Positions 15,983 through 26,300 of a stretch of 64,000 bases of DNA are shown here, piece after piece. The stretch is taken from positions 310,001 through 374,000 of the forward strand of contig JAICSO010000001.1 in the NCBI GenBank assembly GCA_025936825.1. The letters run 5' to 3'. A program made the position numbers and the translations under genes. Positions within the stretch are counted from its first letter, which is position 1; each line of letters opens with the position of its first letter. The notes beneath the pieces are model-generated. The model was not told the origin of the DNA. It saw only the letters and a list, made by a program, of their open reading frames with translations, and ran no database searches. The DNA is from Terriglobales bacterium. Its GTDB lineage: Bacteria > Acidobacteriota > Terriglobia > Terriglobales > Acidobacteriaceae.

Positions 15983-16768
15983 GTTTTCCATCCACTTCGG
16001 AAACGGCCGCCTCACGGAAATGCGGAAACAAGCAATGAGTTCGCGTACTCGGGTGCGTCGCTCAATGAGTGCTCGGCTCAACTCTTCCAGCGCGCCCCAA
16101 TCGCTTCCGTACCACTCCGGCGGAATTTCTCCCGCAATTTCCCAGATCTCGTCCGGGTCGATGTTCTCGATTCTCGAAAGCCATGGCTCGAACGACTCCC
16201 AGCCTTTCACCCACTCGTAGGCTTCATTCCTTGCGAATACCCCGCGCAGCGGATAATCCGGGAAGGTCCACTCGCCGGCGTTGAAGCAGTAGCCCTGATC
16301 GATGAATGTGGCCGTGTATTTCCGCTCGCGCCCTTTGCGCCAGAATGCCGCCTGGCGACCGTTGGCGTTTCCGGTCCATTTGTCGAGCGCCAGCATGCCG
16401 GCGAACGTTTCAATGTTTCGAAGTCGGTCAAACAACTCCATCGGCAACCAGTCGAGCACGCGCCCTTCAATCGGATTCACTACGTATCGCGATCCGAAGT
16501 GGAGCCCCGGCTCGCACTGGATCGTATTACCCGCGAGTTGAATGTTCAGCTCCGGCGAGTGCTGGACTAGCCACGGGTTGACTTCGACCACTTCCGTCAC
16601 CGGCACCGGCAACCCGACACGTTCCGCCAGCCGCGTCGCTAACAACTCATTTGCCAGCACCCGCACATGCTGCGGGTTGTTGCGAAACTTTACGACGTAG
16701 AAGTTCTCGTCGGAGCAGCGCATCAAGTGACTCTGCGCCCCGCCTCGCATCCTGCGCACGTGTTGGAC
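15980..16768 (-). CDS. HipA-family kinase-like protein, short N-terminus
   Basis: A protein of about 262 residues. VRRMRGGAQSHLMRCSDEN is the glycine-rich phosphate loop seen in HipA-like kinases, YVVKFRNNPQH carries the ATP-binding Lys, LALDKWTGNANGRQAAFW holds the catalytic Asp/Asn segment, and ATFIDQGYCFNAGEWTF the metal-binding DxG-like element. The family is related to the HipA toxin kinase; most stand-alone members pair with DUF3037 and have unproven targets. The frame has no ATG before 16759, and the glycine loop begins at that residue, so the GTG at 16768 is preferred. Only repeat sequence and an in-frame stop lie further upstream, so the natural N-terminus may have been trimmed by a repeat insertion. 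Confidence 0.75.
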   Translation of the reverse strand, partial: VQHVRRMRGGAQSHLMRCSDENFYVVKFRNNPQHVRVLANELLATRLAERVGLPVPVTEVVEVNPWLVQHSPELNIQLAGNTIQCEPGLHFGSRYVVNPIEGRVLDWLPMELFDRLRNIETFAGMLALDKWTGNANGRQAAFWRKGRERKYTATFIDQGYCFNAGEWTFPDYPLRGVFARNEAYEWVKGWESFEPWLSRIENIDPDEIWEIAGEIPPEWYGSDWGALEELSRALIERRTRVRELIACFRISVRRPFPKWMEN

Positions 16769-16992
16769 GGCAGCTAGCGACAGCTTCTGGCTCCTAGCCT
16801 CTAGCCACTAGCAGTCCAGCCCCGGTTCTTGATTGCTAGAAGCTAGGAGCTAGTAGCAGAACCACCCACGGTAAGCCGATCTCACAGGCATCCGATGTGA
16901 CGGATGAACATCCCACCTGTGATTCTGGTCGGTCTTCTTTGCGCACGTTGCGTGCTTTGCGGTTGTAAGCTTTTCTGACGCCTAACGCCTGC
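16769..16992. repeat. TAGCC/TAGGAG heptamer spacer
   Basis: Heptamer-like units CTCCTAG, CCTCTAG, CCACTAG at about 16792-16812 face inverted units (GCTAGAAGCTAGGAGCTAGT, about 16832-16851). The remainder, to the terminase stop, holds no recognisable gene. Confidence 0.6.
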
Positions 16993-18534
16993 CTACCTCC
17001 CTGCCACTGCCTCTCTTCCCGCCAGCGCGATCGCCATCGCCATCACACAGTCGTCATGGCTGCCCGAAGCCCCGCCGGAACCGCCATCTGCGCGTCGAAT
17101 GAATGTTCTGCACTCGGTCAGCAGCTTCGTGCTCTGGAACAGTTGTGGCTTGATTGCCAATATCGCCGCCAGGTTCTCGATCATTGCCGGCTTCGTTACA
17201 GCCGATGTCAGCCACCCATCCTGCGCTCCATCCCGATAGACCTGCTGATATCCAACCGCCCGCAAGTTTGCCAGCACTCCATGTCCGTGGTTGTTTCGCT
17301 CCACCACCAAGACGGCGCTGTTGTACATTCGCCCAAGCTCAATCAGCTTCAGTGCCAGCTCGCGTGGAGAATAATGACCATGCAGCTCCGCGCACTGCAT
17401 CGCGGTCTGCCGATCAATCACTTCGGCGCATGCATAATCGCCTTCCGTGCCGCCGCCGGCCGGATCGACTCCGATGATGTAACTTCGTCCATACCGCGGC
17501 TCAAACCAGACTGTCAGATGCCCGTTCTCGCGCGTTGATGTCGGCTGCCCCTGCGCTTCCAGCGCCCGCTCAATTGCCTCCAACTCGAATATGCATTCGC
17601 CTGATGCGCGAAAGCATGACACCGGATCTTCCGCGTACTCCTGGGCCGCAAGTCCGCGCAGTTGTGCGCGATTGGTTCGACGCCACGCGATCTGTGCGTC
17701 GCTCAATGCGGCACGCTGGACCAACTCTTCTTCTTCAGGGCTCAGTGGATGAACATCGACCAGTCCCGTCTTGTCGCGATACTCATCGTCGTACCACCAA
17801 GGAAAGAAATGTCGTGTGTATCCCGTTTCAGTCGCGTGTTGCCACTCGTTGTAAAACACGCCCCCGGCTCCGTTCGGTGTAGATTCCAAAATGATGTCGC
17901 CATCGACCGGGACCGCGGCGCGCAACGAGGCCAATGCCTCCTCCGGTTCGCGCAGCCAGCGGGCAACCTCCGAACAGTGCAGGTTGTGCACGGTTATCCC
18001 GCGGCCGGCGTTAACGTCTGCAGCAGTGGCAACCCGGTATTCACAATCGATGTGGGGGAACACCATCTGGCGCACGTTGGCGCGTGACCTGGTCAGCGCG
18101 CCGCGTTTCATCGTCTCGGGCAGGTTCTCCCAGAAGCGATGGACAATCTTGAAAATCTCCTCTGCCGACTCCTGATCATGTGCCACCTGTACGGTCATCG
18201 TGCCGGGACGCGTGATGGTCTGGACAAAGAAACGCGCGGCCACATAGGTCGTGATCCCCATCTGCCGCGCCTTCAGAACAATGTTGCGATGCGTACAGCT
18301 GGCCGAAAATTCTCGCTGTGCCCGGTTGGGCACCAAAGGAACTAGGCCACGCGCCTTAGTCCGGATCTTCAGCAAGCTGCGGATTACAAAATCGCGAACG
18401 GTTTCGTGCGGCACGGAGTGGTTTGCGGTTGACGCTGCTGGCCGCGCGTGCTTTAAAGTATTTTTCGACTCAGGAACATAAATTCTGTCCAGGATTTCTC
18501 CCAGCCGTTGCAGCAGAACAATGTCGTCGCTCAA
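16993..18534 (-). CDS. Phage terminase large subunit
   Basis: A 513-residue ATPase-nuclease that pumps DNA into capsids. Residues about 80-100 (NIVLKARQMGITTYVAARF) form the variant Walker A of this terminase group, and residues about 185-225 (LHCSEVARWLREPEEALASL ... GDIILESTPNG) carry the Walker B and coupling motif. The RNase H-like nuclease domain has its first Asp in YIIGVDPAGGGTEGDYACAE, an acidic residue in VLVVERNNHGHG, and the last Asp in SHDDCVMAMAIAL. All key residues are visible. No separate small terminase gene was recognised. It is followed, towards the left, by the HipA/DUF3037 insert rather than directly by the portal. Confidence 0.93.
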   Translation of the reverse strand: MSDDIVLLQRLGEILDRIYVPESKNTLKHARPAASTANHSVPHETVRDFVIRSLLKIRTKARGLVPLVPNRAQREFSASCTHRNIVLKARQMGITTYVAARFFVQTITRPGTMTVQVAHDQESAEEIFKIVHRFWENLPETMKRGALTRSRANVRQMVFPHIDCEYRVATAADVNAGRGITVHNLHCSEVARWLREPEEALASLRAAVPVDGDIILESTPNGAGGVFYNEWQHATETGYTRHFFPWWYDDEYRDKTGLVDVHPLSPEEEELVQRAALSDAQIAWRRTNRAQLRGLAAQEYAEDPVSCFRASGECIFELEAIERALEAQGQPTSTRENGHLTVWFEPRYGRSYIIGVDPAGGGTEGDYACAEVIDRQTAMQCAELHGHYSPRELALKLIELGRMYNSAVLVVERNNHGHGVLANLRAVGYQQVYRDGAQDGWLTSAVTKPAMIENLAAILAIKPQLFQSTKLLTECRTFIRRADGGSGGASGSHDDCVMAMAIALAGREAVAGR

Positions 18535-18596
18535 TGACTACACCAGGATTAGCTGTCCACCGAACCGATGATCCGACAGTTCAGTGATCTAATCTG

Positions 18597-20894
18597 CTAT
18601 TGCCGTATTCCCGCAATTTTCGTGAGCAGTGTGGGTATATCTACGCCCACATCATTGCCATCCGACGCTGCGTTATGCAGCGGGCTGGTGCTGAGCAACT
18701 GGTAATTCGCCGGACTAAACCCGCTGTCGCCAGTTCCATAGCTTGCAAACTGCGGCGTCGACGATCCCGTGTAAAACCAGTTTCCCGCGCCGCTGCCGTT
18801 CGTGGGAAAGCCTGCCCCCAGCGTCGAGCCGGAGTTCGCCGTATCCCAGTTGAAATTCGCGTTGTGGTCGAACGTCCAGGTATGGGTCGTCCCATTCACG
18901 CAATTGTTCAAGACCGTATAAAGCTTCTGACCCGGCTGATCGCAACCGCCGCCAGTGCCAGGAAGAGAACCATAGTGGCCCAGCGACATCAGGTTGTCCT
19001 GAAACGCGATTCGGTCAAGCTGGCCGGTAGCACTGGCTCCGAGAAAGTACGCAGAGCGGAAGGAATTCACACAGGTGTTGTGCCGCACGGAAACGTCGGT
19101 GATCGGTCCGGCGGTTGCCATGAACTCGGTGCAATCAAAGCCCGTCAGCGTCAGTTGACCTCGGTTCATCTTGTCGCCGACCAGGTTGTCGTGAATCGAC
19201 CCGCGCCGCCCTAACGTTTGCCCGCAGCCAGCACATCCCCCGACATAGCTCGTTGTATATAAGGCCAGGTACGGCCCCGGATAGTTGTATCCGTAGTTGT
19301 AACGAGCGACAAAATCTTGCACCAGGCACGACGGGCAACGTCCTGGGTCATTGGCCGTGTACATCTGGTTCTTTGGCGCGAAGTCGATCACATAGCAATA
19401 CGGCTGCGAGTTGTACCAGCAGTTCTCGAATACATTTCCCTCAACGAAAACGTAAGCTCCCGTCTTCAGTTCGATCCCATTCTTTCGATTGGGCCATCCC
19501 GTTGTCACCACTGAAGTGGTATTTCCATTCCAGCTGTTCGGCGCAAAGAAATAGTTACTGCGTACTTCAATGTTGCTAGGAACATCCAAGTTGCAGTTCG
19601 TCCCCAACGTGCATCCTGCCGGCGAAAGTGCCGGACCTACGTCGCCGCCAAGAATGAATCCCTCACTCCCGCCTTCACAATGATTGTTGACGAATTTGTA
19701 GACGCCCCACCCCGAGTTCTGCACGCTTCCCACCCCGCCGCCAACGCACTGGGAGTCGGTGTTGCCGTTCGACGCGGTCGCACCGTTGTCGTAAATATCC
19801 GAGATGTAGCTGTCAATCACTGCCACATGATTCGACTGGGCGGGGAACACCGCGCGCGTCGTGCTGGTGTCTGTAGCGGGAGTTTGGGGAAAATTCCCGT
19901 CCTGGTTGATCCCATGCATCCATACCCGATCAAAGATGATGTGGTTCGTCTGCGTCGCTCCGGCCGCGCTCAGATCCACCAGGCTATAGATCAAAGCGCC
20001 AGGCGTGCTCACCCGCGTAAACTCGATTCCGACGAAACGCAAGTGATCGGCGCCATTTAGCACCACCGCGCTATTGCTCGAGGTCGCAACGAATTGTGCA
20101 GTCAGCAGTGACGGCGAAGAACACGGATAACTCGGCCGGTTCGGCAGCGATGCCACGTTGCTCATGCATGGCGTCGCCCGCGCGCCTTCGGCTGGGAAGT
20201 TTGCGTTCGCAATTCCCGTGCTCTCAATTGTGATGTAGTGGTGGTCGTCACAATTCTTGCCCGTTAGAGTCACAGGCCCGGTGAACGATGACGCTGCTGC
20301 GATTTGAATCGTGTCTCCACATGCGGCCGCCGCATACGCCGAGTTGAATGCAGTTACTGTACTGACCGGGCCGCGCACCGTCCCAGGTGACGGCGTTCCG
20401 CCTTGCGCGGTGTAGTAACAAGCTGTCGGCAGACTCGCCGGACGATCCGTGGTTGGCCCAATCCATGTCCCGGAAGGAGTGCAGTACGCGTTGCCACCTG
20501 AACCTACCGGGGCCGTGCAGGTCAGGCTGGCAGTCCCGCTAATGGTTCCTACCGTTGCCCGGATTGTGCTGGTGCCCGCTGAGGAACAGTTGAACCCCTG
20601 CGTAGTGGAAGTTGTGCCTAACGTCGCGACGACGCTATTCCCGCTCGACCATGTGGCCGCTGTTGTCAGGTTCTGCGCCGACCCGTCGCTGTAAGTTCCG
20701 GTCGCGCCAAATGCGGCAGCCGATCCGTTCTGCTGCGTCGCGGTTGAGGGCGTTACCGCCAGCGAAGCCAGGCTCGGTGCGGGGGGTGATTGCACGCCTT
20801 GGCCACTGCCGCCAGTTAGTGTCCAAGTGCCGCCAGCGGCGGACTGAGCCACGGCCGAGGCGGCCAGCAAAATGATGAAGCCTATCGTTCTCAT
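18597..20894 (-). CDS. Secreted Ig-like plus right-handed beta-helix protein
   Basis: A 765-residue protein with a signal peptide (MRTIGFIILLAASAVAQSA). Residues about 40-130 form a BIG2-like Ig domain (LASLAVTPSTATQQNGSAAA). Residues about 180-700 look like a pectate-lyase-type parallel beta-helix (DTIQIAAASSFTGPVTLTGK; HHYITIESTG; HLRFVGIEFTRVS; NHIIFDRVWMHG; HVAVIDSYISDI; FVNNHCEGGSEG). Such helices occur in polysaccharide lyases and phage tailspikes. It lies inside the phage gene run, directly before terminase in transcription order, but carries a Sec signal, which is not usual for a virion part. Substrate unknown. Confidence 0.75.
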   Translation of the reverse strand: MRTIGFIILLAASAVAQSAAGGTWTLTGGSGQGVQSPPAPSLASLAVTPSTATQQNGSAAAFGATGTYSDGSAQNLTTAATWSSGNSVVATLGTTSTTQGFNCSSAGTSTIRATVGTISGTASLTCTAPVGSGGNAYCTPSGTWIGPTTDRPASLPTACYYTAQGGTPSPGTVRGPVSTVTAFNSAYAAAACGDTIQIAAASSFTGPVTLTGKNCDDHHYITIESTGIANANFPAEGARATPCMSNVASLPNRPSYPCSSPSLLTAQFVATSSNSAVVLNGADHLRFVGIEFTRVSTPGALIYSLVDLSAAGATQTNHIIFDRVWMHGINQDGNFPQTPATDTSTTRAVFPAQSNHVAVIDSYISDIYDNGATASNGNTDSQCVGGGVGSVQNSGWGVYKFVNNHCEGGSEGFILGGDVGPALSPAGCTLGTNCNLDVPSNIEVRSNYFFAPNSWNGNTTSVVTTGWPNRKNGIELKTGAYVFVEGNVFENCWYNSQPYCYVIDFAPKNQMYTANDPGRCPSCLVQDFVARYNYGYNYPGPYLALYTTSYVGGCAGCGQTLGRRGSIHDNLVGDKMNRGQLTLTGFDCTEFMATAGPITDVSVRHNTCVNSFRSAYFLGASATGQLDRIAFQDNLMSLGHYGSLPGTGGGCDQPGQKLYTVLNNCVNGTTHTWTFDHNANFNWDTANSGSTLGAGFPTNGSGAGNWFYTGSSTPQFASYGTGDSGFSPANYQLLSTSPLHNAASDGNDVGVDIPTLLTKIAGIRQ

Positions 20895-20946
20895 TGTTTC
20901 TCCCGCGCACTTCTACTCACACTCAGAATCAATGATCAGCCGCCAT

Positions 20947-23211
20947 TCATTTGGCGTTCCCGGCCGTCTCGGGCACGTATTCATACGTGCCTTTACTCCA
21001 GCCAAACAACGTCCTATCTGCCCCCATCAAGTCGTACTTGAATTCGGTTGTGAGTACTGTGCCCGCATTCATTGACGTTGAAGCCCCGACCGGGCGGAGA
21101 TCCACCGGCTTCCCGCTGACCGAATCCACATAATAGGTCGTGCCGATTTCCTGCTGCGTCGTCAAAAGATAGTTGACGAGCTGGGTATTGGTCATCAATG
21201 TAGCGCCCGAAGTTTTCAGCGTATCCAGGATGACAGAAGCCTGGTGTTCTGACAGTTCATTCATGTGAAAGAAGATTCCAAATGGCACGCCCCAAACGCC
21301 CGACTTGAACACCAGCGCTCGAATCTTGTTGGCGAGCTGGCCATCGTCAGTGACCTGAAAATTCGGAGCGACTCCCTGACTGAGAATGTTCTGAATGTTA
21401 ATACCCGTACCGAGGACGGTAGATGCATTTGGGGAAGGCTGCATCGTACCCGAGCCGCGCGCCCCAGCATATCCAGCACTGACAGCGATGCCTTCCGTGG
21501 TCGCATCTTCATAACTGCCGGGATAGACGTACACGCGATTGGTGGGCAGCCCAGTCAGATTCGCATTCATCCACGCCAGCGTCCAACCTAGCTCGTCGGT
21601 CATCAGGCGCGACTTGTCCATTTGAAGCGTATACGGCGCGCTCTTAATGTCCTGCGAAACCACGTCGGCCAGGTCCTCGCTCTTGACGACGGTTTTTAGA
21701 TTTGGGTCCTGTGTGGCAATGAACACGCCGCGCTGATTGAGCGTGTAAACCATTGCGCCGATTGTGTCGAGTCCGGTCGGCACGAGGTCGGTGCCGGAGG
21801 AACTCAGGTCCCAATTCACCTGCGCGTTGGGATCTCCGGGCGCGGTGATCGTCAAGTGTTTGTTCGCGATCGCCAGTGTCACGCTCGACGCCGCTGTGCC
21901 TGTGTACTGCAACGTGAAGGCATTCGGATAAATGAAATACTGATGCGAAACCGAATGCGCATTAACATCCCAGCCTGCGTTAATCCACGACTGGAATGTC
22001 GGCACCAACTGCTGCGACAACGCATATCCGGTCACGATCGCGATACTCAGCGGGATACTTTTCCTCTGAAACAGTGGCAGCAGCGATTGAATGTATTGAT
22101 GTGAACCGTCCACCAAGCCGGGATCGTCATACGTTAGGGTAATCCGCGCCGGATATTGCAGAAATCCCCGGATGTTCGGCAGCATATCGGCAGCAATATT
22201 GTTTCCGCCATTGATCGGACCAGGAGTTCCCGTCACGTCGGTTGAAACGCCCGTCGCCAGGTTGTTCGCATAAAAGTGGCAGTACGAGTAAGTCACTGCC
22301 CCGGTGTTATCCATCAGTCCATACGTACGGTTCGCGTATGCGCGGCAGTTCTTCAACTCGATCGCGCTCGGCGCGCCATCAAAGCGATAACCAACATAGT
22401 TGCGGTGCGCATCCGTGTTGTAAAGATGAATGTCCGCTGCCGGCCCATCGGGATGGACGTAAAACCCAATCGGTACTGTCGCGTTGGGCACCTGGCTGTC
22501 TGTGCTGATATTTGCCAGCCAAACGTGGTCGCTCGTGCCTTGGACCTGCACGCCGTATCCGTCGTACCAATCAAGTTGAATGTGCTGGATCTGGACATGA
22601 TTAACATTGTTGATGTTAATTAGCGATTGCCCGCTCAGAATAATCGGCGTCACGGAACGGTAAATATTCACCGGATTTGCGGAAGAGTAGACGTATAGAT
22701 TCTGTGTCGCACTGTCATAGAACCAGTCCCGGCTATGGGCCAGCGACGCCTGCGATGCCTGCACGTTACCCCAAATGGTTCCGAACTGCACGAATCGCAA
22801 CTGTGGAATGGGCTGGGTTGCAGTCAAAGTAATCTGCCACACGTTGCCGGACACGTTGCTCCATTGTGCATTGGACGTTGTGTATCGGCCGGTGAATTCC
22901 GGCGGTCTGCCGTTGCCGTAGGCGTCGAATTTAATCAGGTTGCCGGGACTTCCGCTCGAGGGAGGCGTGAGCCATTCGTTCCAGACTCCGTCACGTTTAA
23001 AGAGGATTACGTCGCCTGGCTGAAACGTCGAAATGCCTACCTTGAGTAGGGTGCGCCACGGCGTCTGCGGACTCAGGCCATCGTTCCCGTTGGAACCGGC
23101 TGGATCCACGTAGTACGTCGCGGCGCTCGCCCCTGCGCAGCAAAGTAACAGTTGAAGCGCACACACGACGACGAAGCGCGCTCTAGTCGCGTTAACTTTC
23201 ATCGACACCAC
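20947..23211 (-). CDS. Secreted beta-helix / polysaccharide-deacetylase-like fusion
   Basis: A 754-residue protein. A signal peptide covers residues about 10-31 (VVVCALQLLLCCAGASA). Then YYVDPAGSNGNDGLSPQTPW is the standard opening of secreted beta-helix proteins, followed by helix turns (ININNVNHVQIQHIQLDWYD; IHLYNTDAHRNYVGYRFDG; IELKNCRAYANRTYGLMDN). From residue about 355 the fold changes to a NodB-like domain: ARITLTYDDPGLVDG carries the metal Asp pattern, and INAGWDVNAHSVSHQYF an H-x-x-S-H metal pair. The protein may act on an extracellular polysaccharide, cutting and deacetylating it. It follows the fibre-like gene and is followed by another beta-helix gene. Confidence 0.75.
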   Translation of the reverse strand: MVSMKVNATRARFVVVCALQLLLCCAGASAATYYVDPAGSNGNDGLSPQTPWRTLLKVGISTFQPGDVILFKRDGVWNEWLTPPSSGSPGNLIKFDAYGNGRPPEFTGRYTTSNAQWSNVSGNVWQITLTATQPIPQLRFVQFGTIWGNVQASQASLAHSRDWFYDSATQNLYVYSSANPVNIYRSVTPIILSGQSLININNVNHVQIQHIQLDWYDGYGVQVQGTSDHVWLANISTDSQVPNATVPIGFYVHPDGPAADIHLYNTDAHRNYVGYRFDGAPSAIELKNCRAYANRTYGLMDNTGAVTYSYCHFYANNLATGVSTDVTGTPGPINGGNNIAADMLPNIRGFLQYPARITLTYDDPGLVDGSHQYIQSLLPLFQRKSIPLSIAIVTGYALSQQLVPTFQSWINAGWDVNAHSVSHQYFIYPNAFTLQYTGTAASSVTLAIANKHLTITAPGDPNAQVNWDLSSSGTDLVPTGLDTIGAMVYTLNQRGVFIATQDPNLKTVVKSEDLADVVSQDIKSAPYTLQMDKSRLMTDELGWTLAWMNANLTGLPTNRVYVYPGSYEDATTEGIAVSAGYAGARGSGTMQPSPNASTVLGTGINIQNILSQGVAPNFQVTDDGQLANKIRALVFKSGVWGVPFGIFFHMNELSEHQASVILDTLKTSGATLMTNTQLVNYLLTTQQEIGTTYYVDSVSGKPVDLRPVGASTSMNAGTVLTTEFKYDLMGADRTLFGWSKGTYEYVPETAGNAK

Positions 23212-23302
23212 TCCCTTGCACCCTCAGCGGTTTCAGCCGCAAAGGACTTGTCTTTCGTTTTAGTTTTCGACTTGGGTTCGGTTTTGGTAACGGCTGACGG
23301 CT

Positions 23303-26300
23303 CTACTGCAGTCTTCGGTAAGTTATGTAAAGCGCGTAAGTGCCAGTTCCCGTCGTGCAGCCAGTGTAGTTTGTCGAGTACGTCAGGTTATTGCTCGTCG
23401 AGTTGTTCCAGAGCGTCACAACCGCTTGTCCAAAGTTCGCCAAGGAGCCCAGCGCAACCGTTCCATTTGTGACTCCAGAGCCCTGCAGCGGAACGGTCAT
23501 GGTTCGCGCTCCGGTTCGATCCCCCCAACCGAGCACTGCCGATACTGTCGCTGACCCTGGCGTGGTGCAACTGGCATCGGACTCGAGATAGACGCTCACT
23601 TGATATTGGCCGACCGCCGCTCCTGTCAACATATTCGTCGTCGCAATCGCTGCGGTTTGCGAAATCAAGTTCACTGGGCCGCCAGAACTGTTTGCGGCTC
23701 CCTGCAAAAGCAACGCTGGAGAGTAGATCGCAGTGCCAAAATAGCCGGTCGCTGGGCGCAAAGTCGTCGAACCCAGGGAGAATTGGTTGTCCGCAAACGG
23801 CTTCAGGTTCGACGCTGTATCTATCGCCCAACGCACGTTCGAACCGATCCAGAATCCGATCCCGCGTTGGCTGCCGCTACCGGCGTTTTCGGCCTTCAGC
23901 ACAAAGTAGCTGTCAGACTGGTCCCAGCCCAAACCAAAGCGCTCCCAATTTGTTGCATTGGTCCACGTTCCGTAAACTCGAAAAGCTTGGGGATTTGTCC
24001 CGTTTACCTGTTCCAGCGTGTTCGCTGGATTCGTCCCGTTGGAGTCCTGATTAAAAATGTTAGTGAGGCCGAGTTGCACCGGCTGCCCGTTATTGGAAAT
24101 CACCTTCGGGCAATGGCAACTCAAATCGAACCAGAAGATCCCGTAATTCGGAATGCCTGTCGGCTGGCTCGTCTCGGCCAATTGAATCTGGGAAGCTGTG
24201 CTGCAGTTTGCGTTTCCGTTTGCCTGAACGCCGGTGGCGAAACTTCCGGAGCATTGCGTCGGCGTTTGTGCCAATGCGACCGCCGTTGCAACGTTCCCAT
24301 TGGAATCGAGTTTTGCGACTTCCTGCAGTGCCGCACCGTTTTCAGAAACTTGCAGCTTTCCATTGGTTCCGAATCCGACTAAAGACTGTCCCGCCGGCGC
24401 CTGCGTCAATGTGCCGAAATTTCCCTGAAGACTCCACGGACCGGTTCCAGTCGAGACGAAAGAATTGGCTTGGACCGAGCCCAAGACCGTGAGCCCCTGG
24501 TTCATTTTCACGTTGGTCTTAAATTCTTTTAGGGTGCTAGTGAGCCGCTCCAGCCAGGACGATCCATCTCCGGCGTTGCCAATGTAGTTCGATAACGACC
24601 GCGGTGCGCCGAAACTGATTCCGATTTGCGTCGGATCTCCGTTGCCCTGGTCATATCCGATGAAGGCATCATTGGGATCGCTGTCAGGCCGGTTGTTCTG
24701 CGTTGCAATAGTTTTCTGGAAATTCGAATCCGAAAGGGTGATGATGTGTCCCGGCGCAGTTCCGAGGGTGGTGAAATTCAGCCTTCCTTTCAGGTTCAAG
24801 CTTCTATTCGCGTCCGCGTTGGGTTTCACCGCCAGCAACATCGCTCCCTGTTGATGGAACGTTTGTGGCGCCATCGCGGAAAAGCAGCTCAACCAGATCG
24901 GAGTCCAATATCCGAGAGCGTCGCAGTTAATGGAAAACGCAGAAGGTTGCGCCGTTCCAGAAACCGATGCGATTCCGCTCGACATGTTTTCCAGCCACGC
25001 GCGCGCTCCCGCGAGTGGACTGCCCGAGTCGCTGGCGGCACCCAACACGATGCTCGCCGGCCAGTAGGTGAGCAAGGGGAAGTAAGTCGAAGCTGCCACG
25101 GTATAGCTTTGCAGCGGCGCCTGCGTGTCGGTGAACGTGCACACGCCATTCGAGCACGCTGAAGCCCGGCTCACGTTTGTGACGACCGCAAAGCTTCCCG
25201 TTCCGTACGGCGCTTGTTCCATTCCATTCGGAGTGACTCGCAACAGATCGAAGCTGCTGGCTCCCGCAATGTCTGGGGTGGTAACAATGATGCTGCTGGT
25301 GCCATCACTCATTGCACTCCCGGCATACAGCGGATTACTTACCCCAATCGGATTGTGAGCAATGACGTAATAGCGGTAATCGTTCGTGCCATTATTCGCA
25401 AATCGTGGGATGTTGCCCGACGGTCCGACGCCGCCGTTGTACACGACGCTTTTGCCTTGCGCGATGACTCCGGCCTGCCCAATATTGCCCAGAGGGTTCG
25501 TGCACCCGCCAACTTCCTCGTACACATTTTCAAGTGACATTCCTGCATATCCGCCGCGTCGAGTGCCTCCACGAACCCCGTATTGCGCGTAGCCCTGGAT
25601 CACGCTGTCGGTGATTCGCAAACTGTTTCCGCTTTCCCAGTCCACACCGTTGCCGTTGCATTGCAGCGAGATGTTCAAGTTTTTAAGCCAGCCTACAGCC
25701 GAGTAAGTATTGAACGGCCCTGGAGCATAAATCGCGGGGCTACATGCCGTAGCATCACAGCGAAGCCCTTGACCCAAAGACGTATCCAGTCCGTCCAACA
25801 GAAACGCCTGATCGTCATCAATCTGGACATAGCTACCAAACGTGCCGCCGGCAACCCCGGTGCGCGTCGACACATTGAGGACTCTCGTCTTTTGCGCGTT
25901 TACTTCGATGAAGGGCTGCAAGCCTCCGGACACGGTCGGCCGTCCGCGCGGGTTGATCAGAGTAATGTCCTCGAAAGCGGTAGAAATCGTGGGATCGCCG
26001 GCAAAGATGCAAGGTGTGTTGGTCCAGCACTCGATGATGGAGCCGGAAAAATCCACAGTGATGTTCGAAGCGCGAATCGCGACCGTCGCGTACACCTTGA
26101 ACTCCCCGGGGGGCACGATCACTTTGCCAGCTTGCGAGAACGTTGGTGGGTTAGTCGGAGTGAATCTGGCCGCGATCAAAGTTTCCTGAAGACCACCGGA
26201 AGCGCTGCTGATCGTGTATCCGGCTGGATGCGCGTTGACGGTTGTAAACTGCAATGTGCCGCCTTGGCCATCTCCCGCACAGGTTCCACCCGTGACTTTC

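Noticed and set aside
8208-16992. A CRISPR array in the repeat-rich spacers
   Set aside because: The units are contiguous 7-base repeats or palindromes without unique spacers of even length.
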